DNA of 64,000 nucleotides from positions 17,961,215 to 18,025,214 of the forward strand of contig OX328112.1 of the NCBI GenBank assembly GCA_946811185.2, read 5' to 3'. A program made the position numbers and the translations under genes. Position 1 is the stretch's first letter, and each line of letters opens with the position of its first letter. Origin of the DNA: Hippopus hippopus (taxonomy: Eukaryota > Mollusca > Bivalvia > Cardiida > Cardiidae). The notes below the pieces were generated by a model. It had not been told where the DNA came from. It saw nothing but the letters and a program-made list of their open reading frames with translations, and did not search any database. Below are positions 21,421 through 30,889 of this stretch, in pieces.

Positions 21421-21845
21421 AAAGCAGATAAATTGGATCTGACATAAGCTGGCATTTGTGTTAAAACTTCATTCAAACCATTCTAGGAAAATGTAATTGA
21501 GATAGTCCTCGGGCGAGCTTTATAATATTTTTACACAAAAGTTTATAATAAAATTTTATTTCTAGAGCCAACGAATGTCAGGTTTTGGATCCCTTTCATA
21601 TAAAAAAAAACATTACTGGTTAAAATATCTCGTGCATTACTGGTTAGAATATGTAAAACCATAAATGCACACGTGGTAATTTAAATGAATAAAACTAAAT
21701 TTACTTCTATGAGAGAAGTATTTAATGACGTCATGCTTGACGTCATATAATGTTATCTCAAACGTATGTAAGACAAGAAAATTCGCAACGGGAATATTAC
21801 ACAGCAAACAAGATGATGCGATAAAACACGAGTTTCTACGGAATC
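21421..21845 (+). repeat. Repeat family J, copy 1
   Basis: GGATCTGACATAAGCTGGCA and GAGCCAACGAATGTCAGGTT form an inverted pair around GGCGAGCTTTATAATA. It is followed by TGACGTCATATAATGTTATC and TAAGACAAGAAAATTCGCAA. The same order occurs at 34519-34880 and 55072-55455. Confidence 0.6.
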
Positions 21846-21922
21846 GGCCGAAGAGTTTCCCGAAATATATTAATCTGCCTCAGTTCAACAATGCAGGGCT
21901 ATAGCTGGTAAAACTAAACGAT

Positions 21923-22110
21923 TTAATGCTTTACAAAACCATCCCACGTTATAATGACCCTGAAATTGAAGATTTTTAAAACTTTAAGGGGAAAAAAAAG
22001 CTAATGACCTGTAATTTCTCCATTTCCCGTAATATTTTCTATCATTCCAAATTCAATCTGCAAATTATTTCAATATGGACAAGTCTAGAATTTGTTTATG
22101 TAGCTAAGAG
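21923..22110 (+). repeat. Family B element, decayed
   Basis: TTAATGCTTTACAAAACCAT start, then TATAATGACCCTGAAATTG, GGGGAAAAAAAAGCTAATGA, TTTCTCCATTTCCCGTAATA and CAATATGGACAAGTCTAGAA. Confidence 0.6.
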
Positions 22111-22253
22111 CATGCTCTTGAAATAAAATGATAAATGTTTTCAAACGACAAATCAAAATAGATATCGAACTCTTATCAGAGCTCTTGAAGTTAAAACGAT
22201 TAAAACCTAATCCATATTTTAAAACCTTTAAAAGCTATTACGTCACAAACTAG

Positions 22254-22345
22254 TTTAATACTTTACAAAACAATCCCCTGTTTCCACGACATTGAGAAGT
22301 ATTTTAGCTTTTGATATCATCATCTTTACCAAACTTTACCAAACA
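22254..22345 (+). repeat. Family B left-end fragment
   Basis: TTTAATACTTTACAAAACAA and TCCACGACATTGAGAAG match the left end; a second TTTACCAAAC-like start is duplicated at 22325-22345. Confidence 0.5.
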
Positions 22346-22463
22346 ACCCCGTGTATTAGCCACTCTATAGATAAACTACCAATTATATGGTGTGAGGGAT
22401 AGAAAAACACAAGGGATTTGTCCTCATTCAAAACCGGAAAGAACAATAACGATTGCTTTGAAG

Positions 22464-22611
22464 GCTTCCAGAATGAAATGCATTTTCTATCCGTCGCAAT
22501 CTTGCAGCCATCAGGGACAACATTTGGGATGCACATACAAGAATTGTTATAGTTTCATAAAATAAGGATGAATTGGGTTAAAAACTGGCTGAAAACGTGT
22601 ATAGATGTATC
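22464..22611 (+). repeat. Repeat family K, copy 1
   Basis: Matches 62296-62461: the shared order is TTCTATCCGTCGCAATCTTG, CAGGGACAACATTTGG, ACATACAAGAATTGTTATA, GGGTTAAAAACTGG and GTATAGATGTATCCTT. Both copies are followed by family B sequence. Confidence 0.6.
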
Positions 22612-22777
22612 CTTAAGGCTTACTGGAGAAAATACTGGTCAGTAGCTTTTTCTCCCTTTGCCCTAGCATCTCTTTCCTTTCGAAGACGACTTCATCCTTT
22701 GTTCCATATTTTATTCGTCGTCTGCAAACTCTTTAAGTTGGACAAGTGTAAGAGATTTTCGTCTGGAAGAGAGTTAA
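22612..22777 (+). repeat. Family B element, right part
   Basis: GGAGAAAATACTGGTCAGTA with the CTTTTTCTCCCTTTG mirror, GTCGTCTGCAAACTCTTTAA, and a TTAA end at 22774-22777. Confidence 0.7.
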
Positions 22778-22839
22778 GACCAACTTGAACTCTCGCAATT
22801 TAGTGCACGTAACACGAAAAGAATTTTTTTTTTTTATAT

Positions 22840-23040
22840 TTAAGTTTTTACGATCATGATGAAAAAGATATTGAAACACTGTTGGGAAATAAGAAAATAC
22901 TAGTAACCAACTTTTTCTCCTTTTCCAACTCCGTTTTTAACTTTTTTTTAAGACAACTGTCATGCATTGAGCAACGTTCAAGTTGTTGTCAATAAATGCT
23001 TTCAGTTTATATCTGTCTTAAACTGTGTCGTCGATTAATA
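22840..23040 (+). repeat. Family B element, decayed
   Basis: ATTGAAACACTGTTGGGAAA, AGAAAATACTAGTAACCAAC, TTTTTCTCCTTTTCCAAC and AAATGCTTTCAGTTTATATC keep family B order. It abuts the next family A copy. Confidence 0.65.
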
Positions 23041-23043
23041 AAT

Positions 23044-23193
23044 TACAGTCTGATAAGAACGTGCAGTCTGATCCTGGATCTACTATGTCCGATAAGGAGA
23101 TTTCTTTCTCTAAAATAAGTTTGAATATCATTATCCGGATTTTTACGATCGGCTTTACAATTTTATTTAACTTCTTTGGCAGGATAACGGTTA
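23044..23193 (+). repeat. Family A element, left end missing
   Basis: Begins in the hairpin (AACGTGCAGTCTGATCCTGG), then GTCCGATAAGGAGATTTCTT and an end near GCAGGATAACGGTTA. Confidence 0.75.
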
Positions 23194-23394
23194 TTGTTCA
23201 ACAATTAAAGGCATCTGTTACATTTCACACCGAATTCATACAACGGCTTTTTAATATGCGTGCCTGCTATTCTGCATCATCTTGCACATCATTATTATTA
23301 GTTTGATTTATTTACTGCATATTCTGTCCATGATCCAAGAGTCCTTAAAATTTCATAGCCTATCGCATTTTTTTGCCTGTTGAAGATCTAATCT

Positions 23395-23550
23395 AAGCTG
23401 TTAATTGCGAATCATTGCGGACAGCGTAGATCAAGACAAGACTGTACAGAAAGTGTAATCTGATCCTGGATCTACAATGTCTGATACGCTCATTTTTGGG
23501 GGCAAAAAGACCTTTAAAATCCCCAACATTAGGTTTTTGTCTATGAATAG
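23395..23550 (+). repeat. Family A element, decayed
   Basis: GCGGACAGCGTAGATCAAGA, then GACTGTACAGAAAGTGTAAT and GGATCTACAATGTCTGATAC. Right end not found. Confidence 0.68.
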
Positions 23551-24512
23551 ATATTGGCTGGTAAGAAATCCCCAATATTGGGGTGGGGGTACATCGCTCG
23601 GCAATTTCCATTTTCAGAAGTTGATGACGGTTCAGGTCCCACCTTCTTAAGTCAACCGTCAGTTGGAGTCTTGTGACGACGATTTACTTCTCTTTTTTAA
23701 AAAAAAAATAGGTCCTCAAAGATCAATGAACAGGCCCCTTTGTGTCTTTTGATAAAGGAAAATAACATGCAGATTGCAAAACTGTAAGCTAATTACACAA
23801 ACAGTGAAATCCAGACTTAAATGTCATATAATTAGCTCTAGATTTTAAATGGGCCTCATTTCTCAGCGTTGACATAGCCTGGTTTACATAGTCTACATCG
23901 CAGATGAATAGGCAGGACAAACCACTCGAAAAACACCCCAGTCCACTTTCCTAACACCTGAACCCGCATGCAAGACGCTTAGATACACTATTTTATGGAA
24001 AATAGTCATGAAATGCTATTTGGTCATAAGGCGTTTGTGAATAACACACTATGTAATACAGCTGAAAGATTTCGAGGTTTGCCGAATGAAATTTGCAGTA
24101 TTTTAAGATGTGACGTCACCCTTTCATGATGCCAGATTTTTCATGAATAATCATGAGTAAAAGCATTCCCTCGTTCTTAAAATAACCGTTCGACATGGTA
24201 TAAATATATATCGGCCTTTCAAATATTTGTTGATGACGCTAATAGTTGCAAAATAAAGTCAAATGAGACTGCTGTTTTATGTTAGGCCTCTGCAATTACC
24301 TTGTTCTATGATATGCATGTCTGTTTTACGATATAATGTTTTAAGTCCCTAGTTATGGGAAAACGGGGGTCTTTGATAAAACCAAATTTCACTTTCCACG
24401 ATACTTCAAAAGTATGTGTAAATAAAAAAAGGACATTTTTCTTCCTATGAATGTCAGTCTTTTGTGTGACTTGTTCTGATTTGTTACCGATACATTTAAA
24501 TGCTGATGGTAT
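23551..24512. other. Unassigned region
   Basis: No gene or repeat family recognised over about 960 bases. Confidence 0.4.
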
Positions 24513-24735
24513 CGCTTCTTACCAAACAATCCCGCGTTGCATCCACCCTTAGGAAGGACAGTTTTTGGGAAAAAAAATGTAAAAGAAGAAAATGCAGGTA
24601 ACCAGCATTTTCTTCTTTTTAAACAATGTTTTCTACCTTTTTACGAACAAATCCTATTGTTGTAGCAGCAATTTGTCGTCTGCTAATGCTTTCAATTTGA
24701 CGAGTTCAAAATTTTGTCGTCTGCTAGAGTGTTAA
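24513..24735 (+). repeat. Family B element
   Basis: CTTCTTACCAAACAATCCCG start. The hairpin AAGAAAATGCAGGTAACCAG then CATTTTCTTCTTTTTAAACA keeps its pairing with an A-G and C-T swap in both arms. TTAA end at 24732-24735. Confidence 0.8.
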
Positions 24736-24980
24736 ACTACATATATTCAGGCAAAAAGGGGAAGAAGCAATAAGTCTGTTGGATCAAACGTCAGCTTTTT
24801 TCCTGGGTGTTTTTTTTTTTCCCAACGGTGGTAATTTTGATGTAATTTCGTAATTAAATTTTCATAGTCAAATGCTAGATCCGTTAAGTTCCAGAATTTT
24901 TGTACTTTTCAAGAGGAAGTTTTTTTTTTCTTTTCATAATTAGGTTTTGGGAAGCACATGTGTGTTACGGCCTTGCCTTT

Positions 24981-25165
24981 CAACCCTTTTAACACCCTAT
25001 TTTCGAAGCAGGGGCCTTTTCGGACGGGATATATCCACGATCAGACTGCACATTTTGAGCAGTCTGATCTTGGATATATACCTTCCGCTTAATTAAGTCA
25101 AACCTATAGATGAAAATCATTCTGAGTTTCATTAGATTGTGTTTTCAGCCGTCGAATGAGGTCGC
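24981..25165 (+). repeat. Family A variant (A-prime), copy 2
   Basis: CAACCCTTTTAACACCCTAT start. Hairpin outer pairs CGGACGGGATATATCCACGA and ATATATACCTTCCGC; right part CTTAATTAAGTCAAACCTAT and TTTTCAGCCGTCGAATGAGG as in the other A-prime copies. Confidence 0.78.
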
Positions 25166-25604
25166 ATTTATAATATTTGGCAAAAAAAGTGTTGATAATT
25201 ATATTTTATGTTTTTCAGGTTTTTCTAGCACGTTTTTATTGACAGATTTAAAGGGGGGCTATTCGGTTCTTTATTTTTTTTTTCGGCGTAGCTGAATGCG
25301 CTGGCATTTGACCTACTTCTTGGTACTGATAAAGTATGAATAGATGGTAATTTGCGATTGGTAAAAAAATGTGCACATGTTTATTCGGCGGGCCCCTGCT
25401 GGTATAGTTGCTCGCACATTTATGAAACCACTATTTACAAGCGTTGCTAACGCTAATCGATACCCTGGGGCCTTGATTCATATCATAGCACACTCATGTA
25501 GTAGAAAACTATTCTTTTCTTGTGCTATTTGGAAATTTAACATTTTCATAAGCTTTACCCAATTACCAAATACTACTTTTTAATGAAATGAAAAACAGTG
25601 AGGA
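25166..25604. other. Unassigned region upstream of the mariner relic
   Basis: No terminal repeat for the mariner copy was found here. No gene recognised. Confidence 0.4.
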
Positions 25605-26230
25605 AAAAGAGGCAACATGCGACAGTGAAAGGCGGGTGGAGAAATATAAGCATTGCAGGCAGAGCCTTTAGGGTGAGGACTGTCCTGTAAGGCCTGTCAC
25701 GGTTGCAAGCACAGAAATGGTCCATAAAGTCCACAGTACTGATATGGCTGACAGAGGACTAGTAGTCACGGAGAAATGTATAGCCAGTGCAGTTGGGCTT
25801 TTACAGGATAGAGTGCATTGCATTCTTAGGGAAGATCTTGCAATGAGGAAGTTCTCAGCCCGCTGGGTATCAAGACTTCTGACAGTTGATTACAAGCACA
25901 ACAGGGCAACGTTGCTGTGTTTGAGGCCAAACAACAGTCTAAACAATGGAAGCATACTGGTTCACAGCCGCTAAAAAGTGTCATTGCCATGGCTCCCATT
26001 AACGTTTGTGGCTTTGAATTGATTGAGTATGATCTCGCTCCATCAGAATTTCATCTACACGTTTTTCCAAAATTAGAAATGGCCATTTCCGGTTCCCACT
26101 TTCAGTCAGATGATGACGTCATTCATGCAGGGGAGAACTTCAAAAGGACTTCTTTAAAAGTGGCATTGAGGCCCTTACACATCACTTGCAAAAGTGTTTA
26201 GTTACTGAAATAGATTAGGCTGAAAAATAA
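25605..26230 (+). pseudogene. Mariner (DD34D-type) transposase relic, catalytic core deleted
   Basis: Three frames together give a recognisable mariner transposase. After a degraded start, RPVTVASTEMVHKVHSTDMA leads into an HTH region with VGLLQDRVHCILREDLAMRK, then FSARWVSRLLT, then a frameshifted SKQWKHTGSQPLKK. The sequence then jumps to CGFELIEYDLAPSEFHLHVF, PKLEMAISGSHFQSDDDVI, ending LQKCLVTEID. Compared with full mariner proteins, the segment with the first two catalytic Asp residues is gone and the third (APSDY/F in the family) is Glu. Stops and frameshifts are scattered. No terminal inverted repeats were found. It is a long-dead copy and a different lineage from the Tc1 element. Confidence 0.85.
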
Positions 26231-26467
26231 TTCAACGTGTCCGCCAAAATTCAAACCCTTACATATCATGAGGCTCACAGCTTATCAATCAGCCCTCGCA
26301 GATTTCGCGCCAAAATATATCAAAGACTTAAAGGAACGTCACGTAACCAATAAAAAGAATACATCAATTACATTATGTGAGATCATATTCAAATCAAGCA
26401 TGATTACGTCACATCCGGTCTCATGAAAATAGATGAGTTCCCTAAAGCAAAACGATTATTCCGTTGT

Positions 26468-26679
26468 TTAACCTTTATCCTGCTTAAAAAGTGAAATGAA
26501 ACTTTCAAGTCAATGGTGAAAACCCAAATTTTGCTATTTCAAAGGTATATTTTTGGAAAAGATATCTCCCTATCGGAAAGTGTAGATCCAATATCAGGCT
26601 AGACGTTCTGTCCAGTCTGATCTTGATCTACACTATCCGCAAAAGTTCGTTGAGTCGCGCTTAGCAGCCTAAGGGTTAA
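26468..26679 (-). repeat. Family A element, full length
   Basis: TTAACCTTTATCCTGCTTAA start and GCAGCCTAAGGGTTAA end, TTAA at both sides. The hairpin carries a few mismatches (ATCAGGCTAGACGTTCTGTC). Confidence 0.87.
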
Positions 26680-26773
26680 ACACCAAAATTGCATCTTTTT
26701 ACTGAAAATTGACCGTATAGGTCTTACGAACATGAAAGTTCGCAACAAATGCATAGCTGAAATACAAACCTCA

Positions 26774-26868
26774 GCTGGCAGGATTCGAACCCATGCGGAC
26801 ATATATCCTCGTTTTTCGAGGCTTAAAAGACCATTACCATAACCACTAAGCTAAAGAGATATCTCCCC
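26774..26868 (-). repeat. tRNA-like sequence, probably a SINE head
   Basis: On the minus strand an A-box-like TTTAGCTTAGTGGTTATGG is followed after about 45 bases by a perfect B-box GGGTTCGAATCCTGCC. The spacing is too long and the arms do not fold as a clean tRNA, so it is called tRNA-derived and not a tRNA gene. Confidence 0.6.
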
Positions 26869-27007
26869 GACGCAGCCGTTAGGTATTGTACTTAAATCGG
26901 GACGAAGGCATGCATGAAGGAGTGGTCTCCCGTAACACAGGTTCTTTTCAGAGAGAAAAAAAACTGTTTCTAAGTACATGTATTTTACAATAAATTTTGG
27001 TTCATGG
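26845..27007 (+). repeat. Direct repeat U, left copy
   Basis: About 163 bp from ACTAAGCTAAAGAGATATCT to TTGGTTCATGG, over 90% identical by eye to 28190-28349. The pair brackets a SINE with a fold-back element inside. Confidence 0.88.
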
Positions 27008-28189
27008 TCATGAGGGTGTGGGTTCAATCCCCACGGCTGGCCATCTAAAATTACTAATAGTCTTTCGGATGAGACGTTAAACCGAGGTCCGGTGTGACGG
27101 CGCTATACACCGAGCACGTTAAAGAACCAGGCGAAACTTAGGATGGGTTTCGTCCTGTATCTGCACTATCCCATAGGGGTCCGTAGTTTGACTCCTGTCA
27201 CCCATAGACTAAAACAAGGGATTTAACTGTATGCAGCCCGTTACTCGCCCCCGGTTACAAAAAAAAACAACGTATCTTTTCTACCCCATCAGTTATTCTC
27301 CTAATTTTTTCTACAGCTGAGAGCTAAAACATTTTTCTACCAGAAAAACACAACTGTTTGTCAGTGGCTAATGCAGTCTGGCTGATATATTTGCTCGAAC
27401 TTGTAAACTCGCTCGAAAATCTTCGCCATTGACACGGGTTCGTACATTCGATACTGACGTTCGCGCATATAAACCAATGAAATTTCTCGTTCCAAACAGT
27501 GTCACCGTACTGTCACGTGACAAAAAGGTGTGAGCAGCTGTACGAAATTTCATTGGTTGAATGCACGACTGTTAGTACATATCAACCAATCAAATTTCTC
27601 GTTCCAAACAATGTCACATGACAGAAGATGGCTGCAGCTGTTCGAAATAAGAACGTGAATCACAAATTCAACGAATTCTGAGGCGTTTCGTCGTTACTGA
27701 AGATAAAGACTATAGGTCAGTAGTATTTTTAAACATGTTTGAAGGGTGGGTGCCGCTAATGCTGCGTTTCATTGGATCTAAAGTGCATTTTATATCTTGA
27801 AAACGGATGTACGAACCCGTGTCAATGGCGCAGATTTTTGAGCGTGTTTATAAGTTCGAGCGAATGTATCAGCCAGACTCCATTAGCTACTGACAAACAG
27901 TTGTGTTTTTCTGGTAGAAAAATGTTTTAGCTCTCAGCTGTTGAAAAAAATAGGAGAATAACTGATGGGGTAGAAAAGATACGTTGTTTTTTGTAACCGG
28001 GGGCGAGTGACGGACTGCATACAGTTAAATCCCTTGTTTATAATATATAGTCTATGGGTGCCAGGAATCAAACTACGGACCCCTATGCACTATCCCCCGT
28101 AACAATACTAACAGCCTTCAGGGGGGGTCGCCCATATGGGCAACCGGTGGCGACGATAAATAAACGCAAATTCAATCAATCAATCAATC
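27008..28189 (+). mobile_element. SINE S3 (Meta-like core) split by a fold-back element
   Basis: 27008-27171 is a SINE start: B box GGGTTCAATCCCCACGG, then CTTTCGGATGAGACGTTAAA, CCGAGGTCC and GCACGTTAAAGAACCAGGCG, a core recurrent in marine-invertebrate SINEs. 28088-28189 is its continuation, ending in ATCAATCAATCAATCA. The A box is missing or fused with repeat U. Between them lies the inverted repeat 27172-28087. Assignment to the MetaSINE group is from memory of the core and should be checked. Confidence 0.65.
27172..28087. mobile_element. Fold-back element with about 280-bp inverted arms
   Basis: Arms 27172-27451 and 27810-28087 are inverted copies (CATAGGGGTCCGTAGTTTGA outward; CATTGACACGGGTTCGTACA inward). 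The 358-bp centre holds two copies of AAATTTCTCGTTCCAAACA and the CACGTGACA/CACATGACAG pair. No coding frame. The arms may include some SINE sequence at the outer 25 bases. Confidence 0.82.
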
Positions 28190-28349
28190 ACTGAGCTAAA
28201 GAGATATCTCCCTAACGCAGCTGTTAGGTATTGTATTTAAATCGGGACGAAGCCATGCATGAAGGAGTGGTCTCCCGTAACACAAGTTCTTTTCAGAGAA
28301 AAAAACTGTTTCTAAGTACATGTATTTAACAATAAATTTTGGTTCATGG
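28190..28349 (+). repeat. Direct repeat U, right copy
   Basis: ACTGAGCTAAAGAGATATCT to TTGGTTCATGG, partner of 26845-27007. The left copy is preceded by a tRNA-like segment that this copy lacks. Confidence 0.88.
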
Positions 28350-28538
28350 CAAAAAATCTCAGTAGGCTCCTTTAAGTTAAGTATTTATTGCATCATGAAG
28401 ATAATTATTGGCTTTGGCAATTATGAATCATTTAATTAAAATAGCATAAATGATTCAAGGCAAACATAAGATATTCTGGCTTCTCCTTTCGGCTTTTATA
28501 TCGTATCCCCCACACCAGTATTTACTGCGCATTGCGCT

Positions 28539-28750
28539 TTAACCCTTGGGCTGCTAAGCGCGACTCATTGGCCTTTTGCGGACAGTCTAGATCAAGATCA
28601 GACTGCACAGTACGTGCAATCTGATCTTGGATCTATACTGTCCGATAAGGAGATATATTTCCTCTAAAAATACCTTTCAAACAGAAACACTTGGATTTTT
28701 AGTATCGGCTTGAAAGTTTTATTTCTTTTATCTAGCAGGATAAGGGTTAA
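28539..28750 (+). repeat. Family A element, full length
   Basis: TTAACCCTTGGGCTGCTAAG start and GCAGGATAAGGGTTAA end. The hairpin loop reads AGTAC. TTAA on both sides. Confidence 0.92.
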
Positions 28751-28871
28751 CGGACACTGTCGAATAAAATCAGAATGCACAGAATTTGTAATTTGATCCT
28801 TGATCTACACTGTCCGATATAGCAAAGATTTATCTACAAAAGATCATTTAATATCGAAACATTTACTTCCA
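28751..28871 (+). repeat. Family A element, partial
   Basis: CGGACACTGTCGAATAAAAT, ATGCACAGAATTTGTAATTT and GATCTACACTGTCCGATATA, then a decayed right part. It abuts full-length A on the left and B on the right. Confidence 0.7.
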
Positions 28872-29099
28872 TTAACCCTTTACTACACAATCCAGATATT
28901 CAACGACCTTGAGAGAACGGCCTTTTGAAAACATCGTGGGTAAAGGAGAAAATGCTGGTGACCAGCATTTTCTCCTTTATCCACAATGTTTTCTTTATTT
29001 TCACACGCATTCTCCATTGTTTTAGTGGCATTAAATATGTCGTCTGCAAATGCGTTCAATTTTAACGCGTCTAAAGTTTTGTCGTTTGGGAAAGAGTAA
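28872..29099 (+). repeat. Family B element, full length
   Basis: TTAACCCTTTACCACACAAT start. Hairpin GAGAAAATGCTGGTGACCAG then CATTTTCTCCTTTATCCACA. Ends GGGAAAGAGTAA. Confidence 0.9.
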
Positions 29100-29124
29100 A
29101 CGTTCTATTTACTTTTGTAGCCTT

Positions 29125-29352
29125 TTAACCCTTTCCCAAACAATAAATTTTAGATTCTTCCAAATTGAGAGTTACTGCACACAACAAATTTGAAAGTGGT
29201 GCAACTGAACTTAAGTTCTTTAACAGGGTAGAAAACATAGTGGGAAAAGGAGAAAGTGCTGGTTACTAGCATTTTCTCCTTTTCTCACAATGTTTTCAAT
29301 AAGCCTCTTCCTCAGGGTCGTGAAAACAAGGGATTGTTTGGTAAAGGGTTAA
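29125..29352 (-). repeat. Family B element, full length, reversed
   Basis: TTAACCCTTTCCCAAACAAT start and TTTGGTAAAGGGTTAA end. Its last TTAA (29349-29352) is also the first TTAA of the next B copy. Confidence 0.9.
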
Positions 29353-29393
29353 CCCGACGTCCTTGAGAAAAACGGCTTTTAATTTAACCCTTT

Positions 29394-29612
29394 ACCACAC
29401 AATGACGCCTTTTGACGCCCCTAAAAAAGAGGCCTTTTGAAAACATTGTGGGAAAAGGAGAAAATGCTGGTAACCAGCATTTTCTCCTTTTCCCACAAAG
29501 TTTTCTACCCTATCAAAGAAAAGTTGCGTCATTTGAGCCACTATGAAATTGTCGTCTGCAAATGCTTTCAATTTGGATAGGTCTTAAATTTTGCCGTGTG
29601 GTAAAGGGTTAA
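29394..29612 (+). repeat. Family B element, full length, nested
   Basis: TTAACCCTTTACCACACAAT start and TGGTAAAGGGTTAA end. Perfect palindrome AGAAAATGCTGGTAACCAGC plus mirror, extended by GGGAAAAGG and CCTTTTCCC. Confidence 0.95.
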
Positions 29613-29754
29613 GATGATTGTTGAAAATAGAGAAATTACAGATAATTAGCATTTCTGTTCGTCCCGATTTGATTTCTACCATTCCAAAGCGAAAGCCAAT
29701 CGTTTCAGTGCCTTTTCATTTGTCGTCTGCTACTGCTTCTATTTATGATAGGTC

Positions 29755-29966
29755 TTAACCCTTAGGCTGCTAAGCACGACTCACTGACCTTTTGCGGACA
29801 GTGTAGATCAAGATCAGACTGCACAGAACGTGCAGTCTGATCTTGATCTACACTGTCCGATAAGGAGATATTTTTCTCCCAAAACATGACTTTGAAATAG
29901 CAATATTTGGGTTTTTACTATCGAATTCAAAATTCCATTTTAGTTATTTAGCAGGATAAGAGTTAA
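29755..29966 (+). repeat. Family A element, full length, nested
   Basis: TTAACCCTTAGGCTGCTAAG start and GCAGGATAAGAGTTAA end. Perfect hairpin from GGACAGTGTAGATCAAGATC through the AGAAC loop to its mirror. This is the best reference copy of family A. Confidence 0.96.
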
Positions 29967-30068
29967 AAAATTGGTGACTTGTACGGAGTTAAGTGTTAAT
30001 ATGAATCTTGTTTCTTCTGAGTTGAGTGCCTTGCAAAGCCTCAGTTGTTTTATCTTACTGTACAGAAA

Positions 30069-30200
30069 GACCTACCAACCGATCAACAAACTAACCAACA
30101 AACCAACCATTCATTCATTCATTCATTCATTCGCTCGCCCACTCGCTGGCTCGCTCTCTCGCTCACTCACTCAGTCACTCACTCACTCACCCATTCATTC
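30069..30200 (+). repeat. Low-complexity AACC/ATTC/TCAC tracts
   Basis: Successive tetranucleotide runs, CAACAAACCAACC, (ATTC)6, then CTCACTCACTCAGTCACTCA. The open frames here are by-products of the repeat. Confidence 0.9.
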
Positions 30201-30272
30201 CTATGGTCCAGCGTCCAAAAAGAGTGATTATAAGTAAAAATGAAAGTTGTGTATTGGCACTGAGAAGAAAAT

Positions 30273-30320
30273 TCATCATCATCATCATCACCACCACCAC
30301 CACCACCATAATCATCATTA
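30273..30320 (+). repeat. (ATC)n-(ACC)n microsatellite
   Basis: Six ATC units pass directly into seven ACC units, then ATAATCATCATT. Confidence 0.93.
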
Positions 30321-30487
30321 ATTCACCTTTACAAAATTGATACCAAGAGATCAGCCTTGTAAAGTTAAAGAAAATCGTGCGGGGGAACAGCTCGAAGTTA
30401 CTGAATTCTGAACATCTGTGTACAAAATTCCTTCATTCCAGATACCTTCAAATCTAATATAAGCCCTGCATTAGGAGAGAAAAGCGT

Positions 30488-30690
30488 TTAATTCTTCTTC
30501 TGCGAGAGTGCGACTTATAATAGTTGTGCAGGTGGCGTATTTCAAATTAAACTGCACAGAAAGTGCAGGATGATCTCGATCTACATCATTCATCGAAACC
30601 TTTGATTAAAATTCATCTTCAAATGCTAAGTAAATCTGCTTTCAGTCCTCGGGAAAATCGGATTAATTTGGTTGGAAGTAAAAGGTTTAA
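30488..30690 (+). repeat. Family A element, strongly decayed
   Basis: TTAATTCTTCTTCTGCGAGA, AAACTGCACAGAAAGTGCAG, GATGATCTCGATCTACATCA and a GGTTTAA end keep the length and order of family A. Confidence 0.62.
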
Positions 30691-30889
30691 AATATTAATA
30701 TTGAATGCATCGATGTTATATAACTGGCAATGTGTCTGATTAAAACTAGGTCAATTGTCTAAACTGTGCCTGTTCAATGCAATGAAAAACGCTATAAAAT
30801 ACCGTAACTATGCAAAGCCTGTTTCTACGGTTGCCCGTACTTGTCATGTGTCACACATTTTAAAACTATCATAACGATATACTGTACTT

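Larger units (their letters stand above)
29349..29992 (+). repeat. Family B element split by one B and one A insertion
   Basis: Pieces are 29349-29393 (TTAACCCGACGTCCTTGAGA), 29613-29754 (TTGAAAATAGAGAAATTACA to TATGATAGGTC) and 29967-29992 (AAAATTGGTGACTTGTACGG, ending AGTTAA). The pieces run in family B order. The first gap holds a full B copy and the second a full A copy, each bounded by TTAA. Confidence 0.85.

Noticed and set aside
26845..28349. LTR retrotransposon bounded by 160-bp direct repeats
   Set aside because: No TG...CA ends, primer-binding site, polypurine tract or gag/pol; the interior is a SINE plus fold-back element.
29755..29966. Rho-independent terminators at the many hairpins
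   Set aside because: The hairpins lie at the centre of mobile elements with conserved ends and target duplications, in eukaryotic DNA.
28539..29992. CRISPR array from regularly repeated palindromes
   Set aside because: Copies are 210-225 bp complete elements in both orientations, not short repeats with unique spacers, and the genome is eukaryotic.
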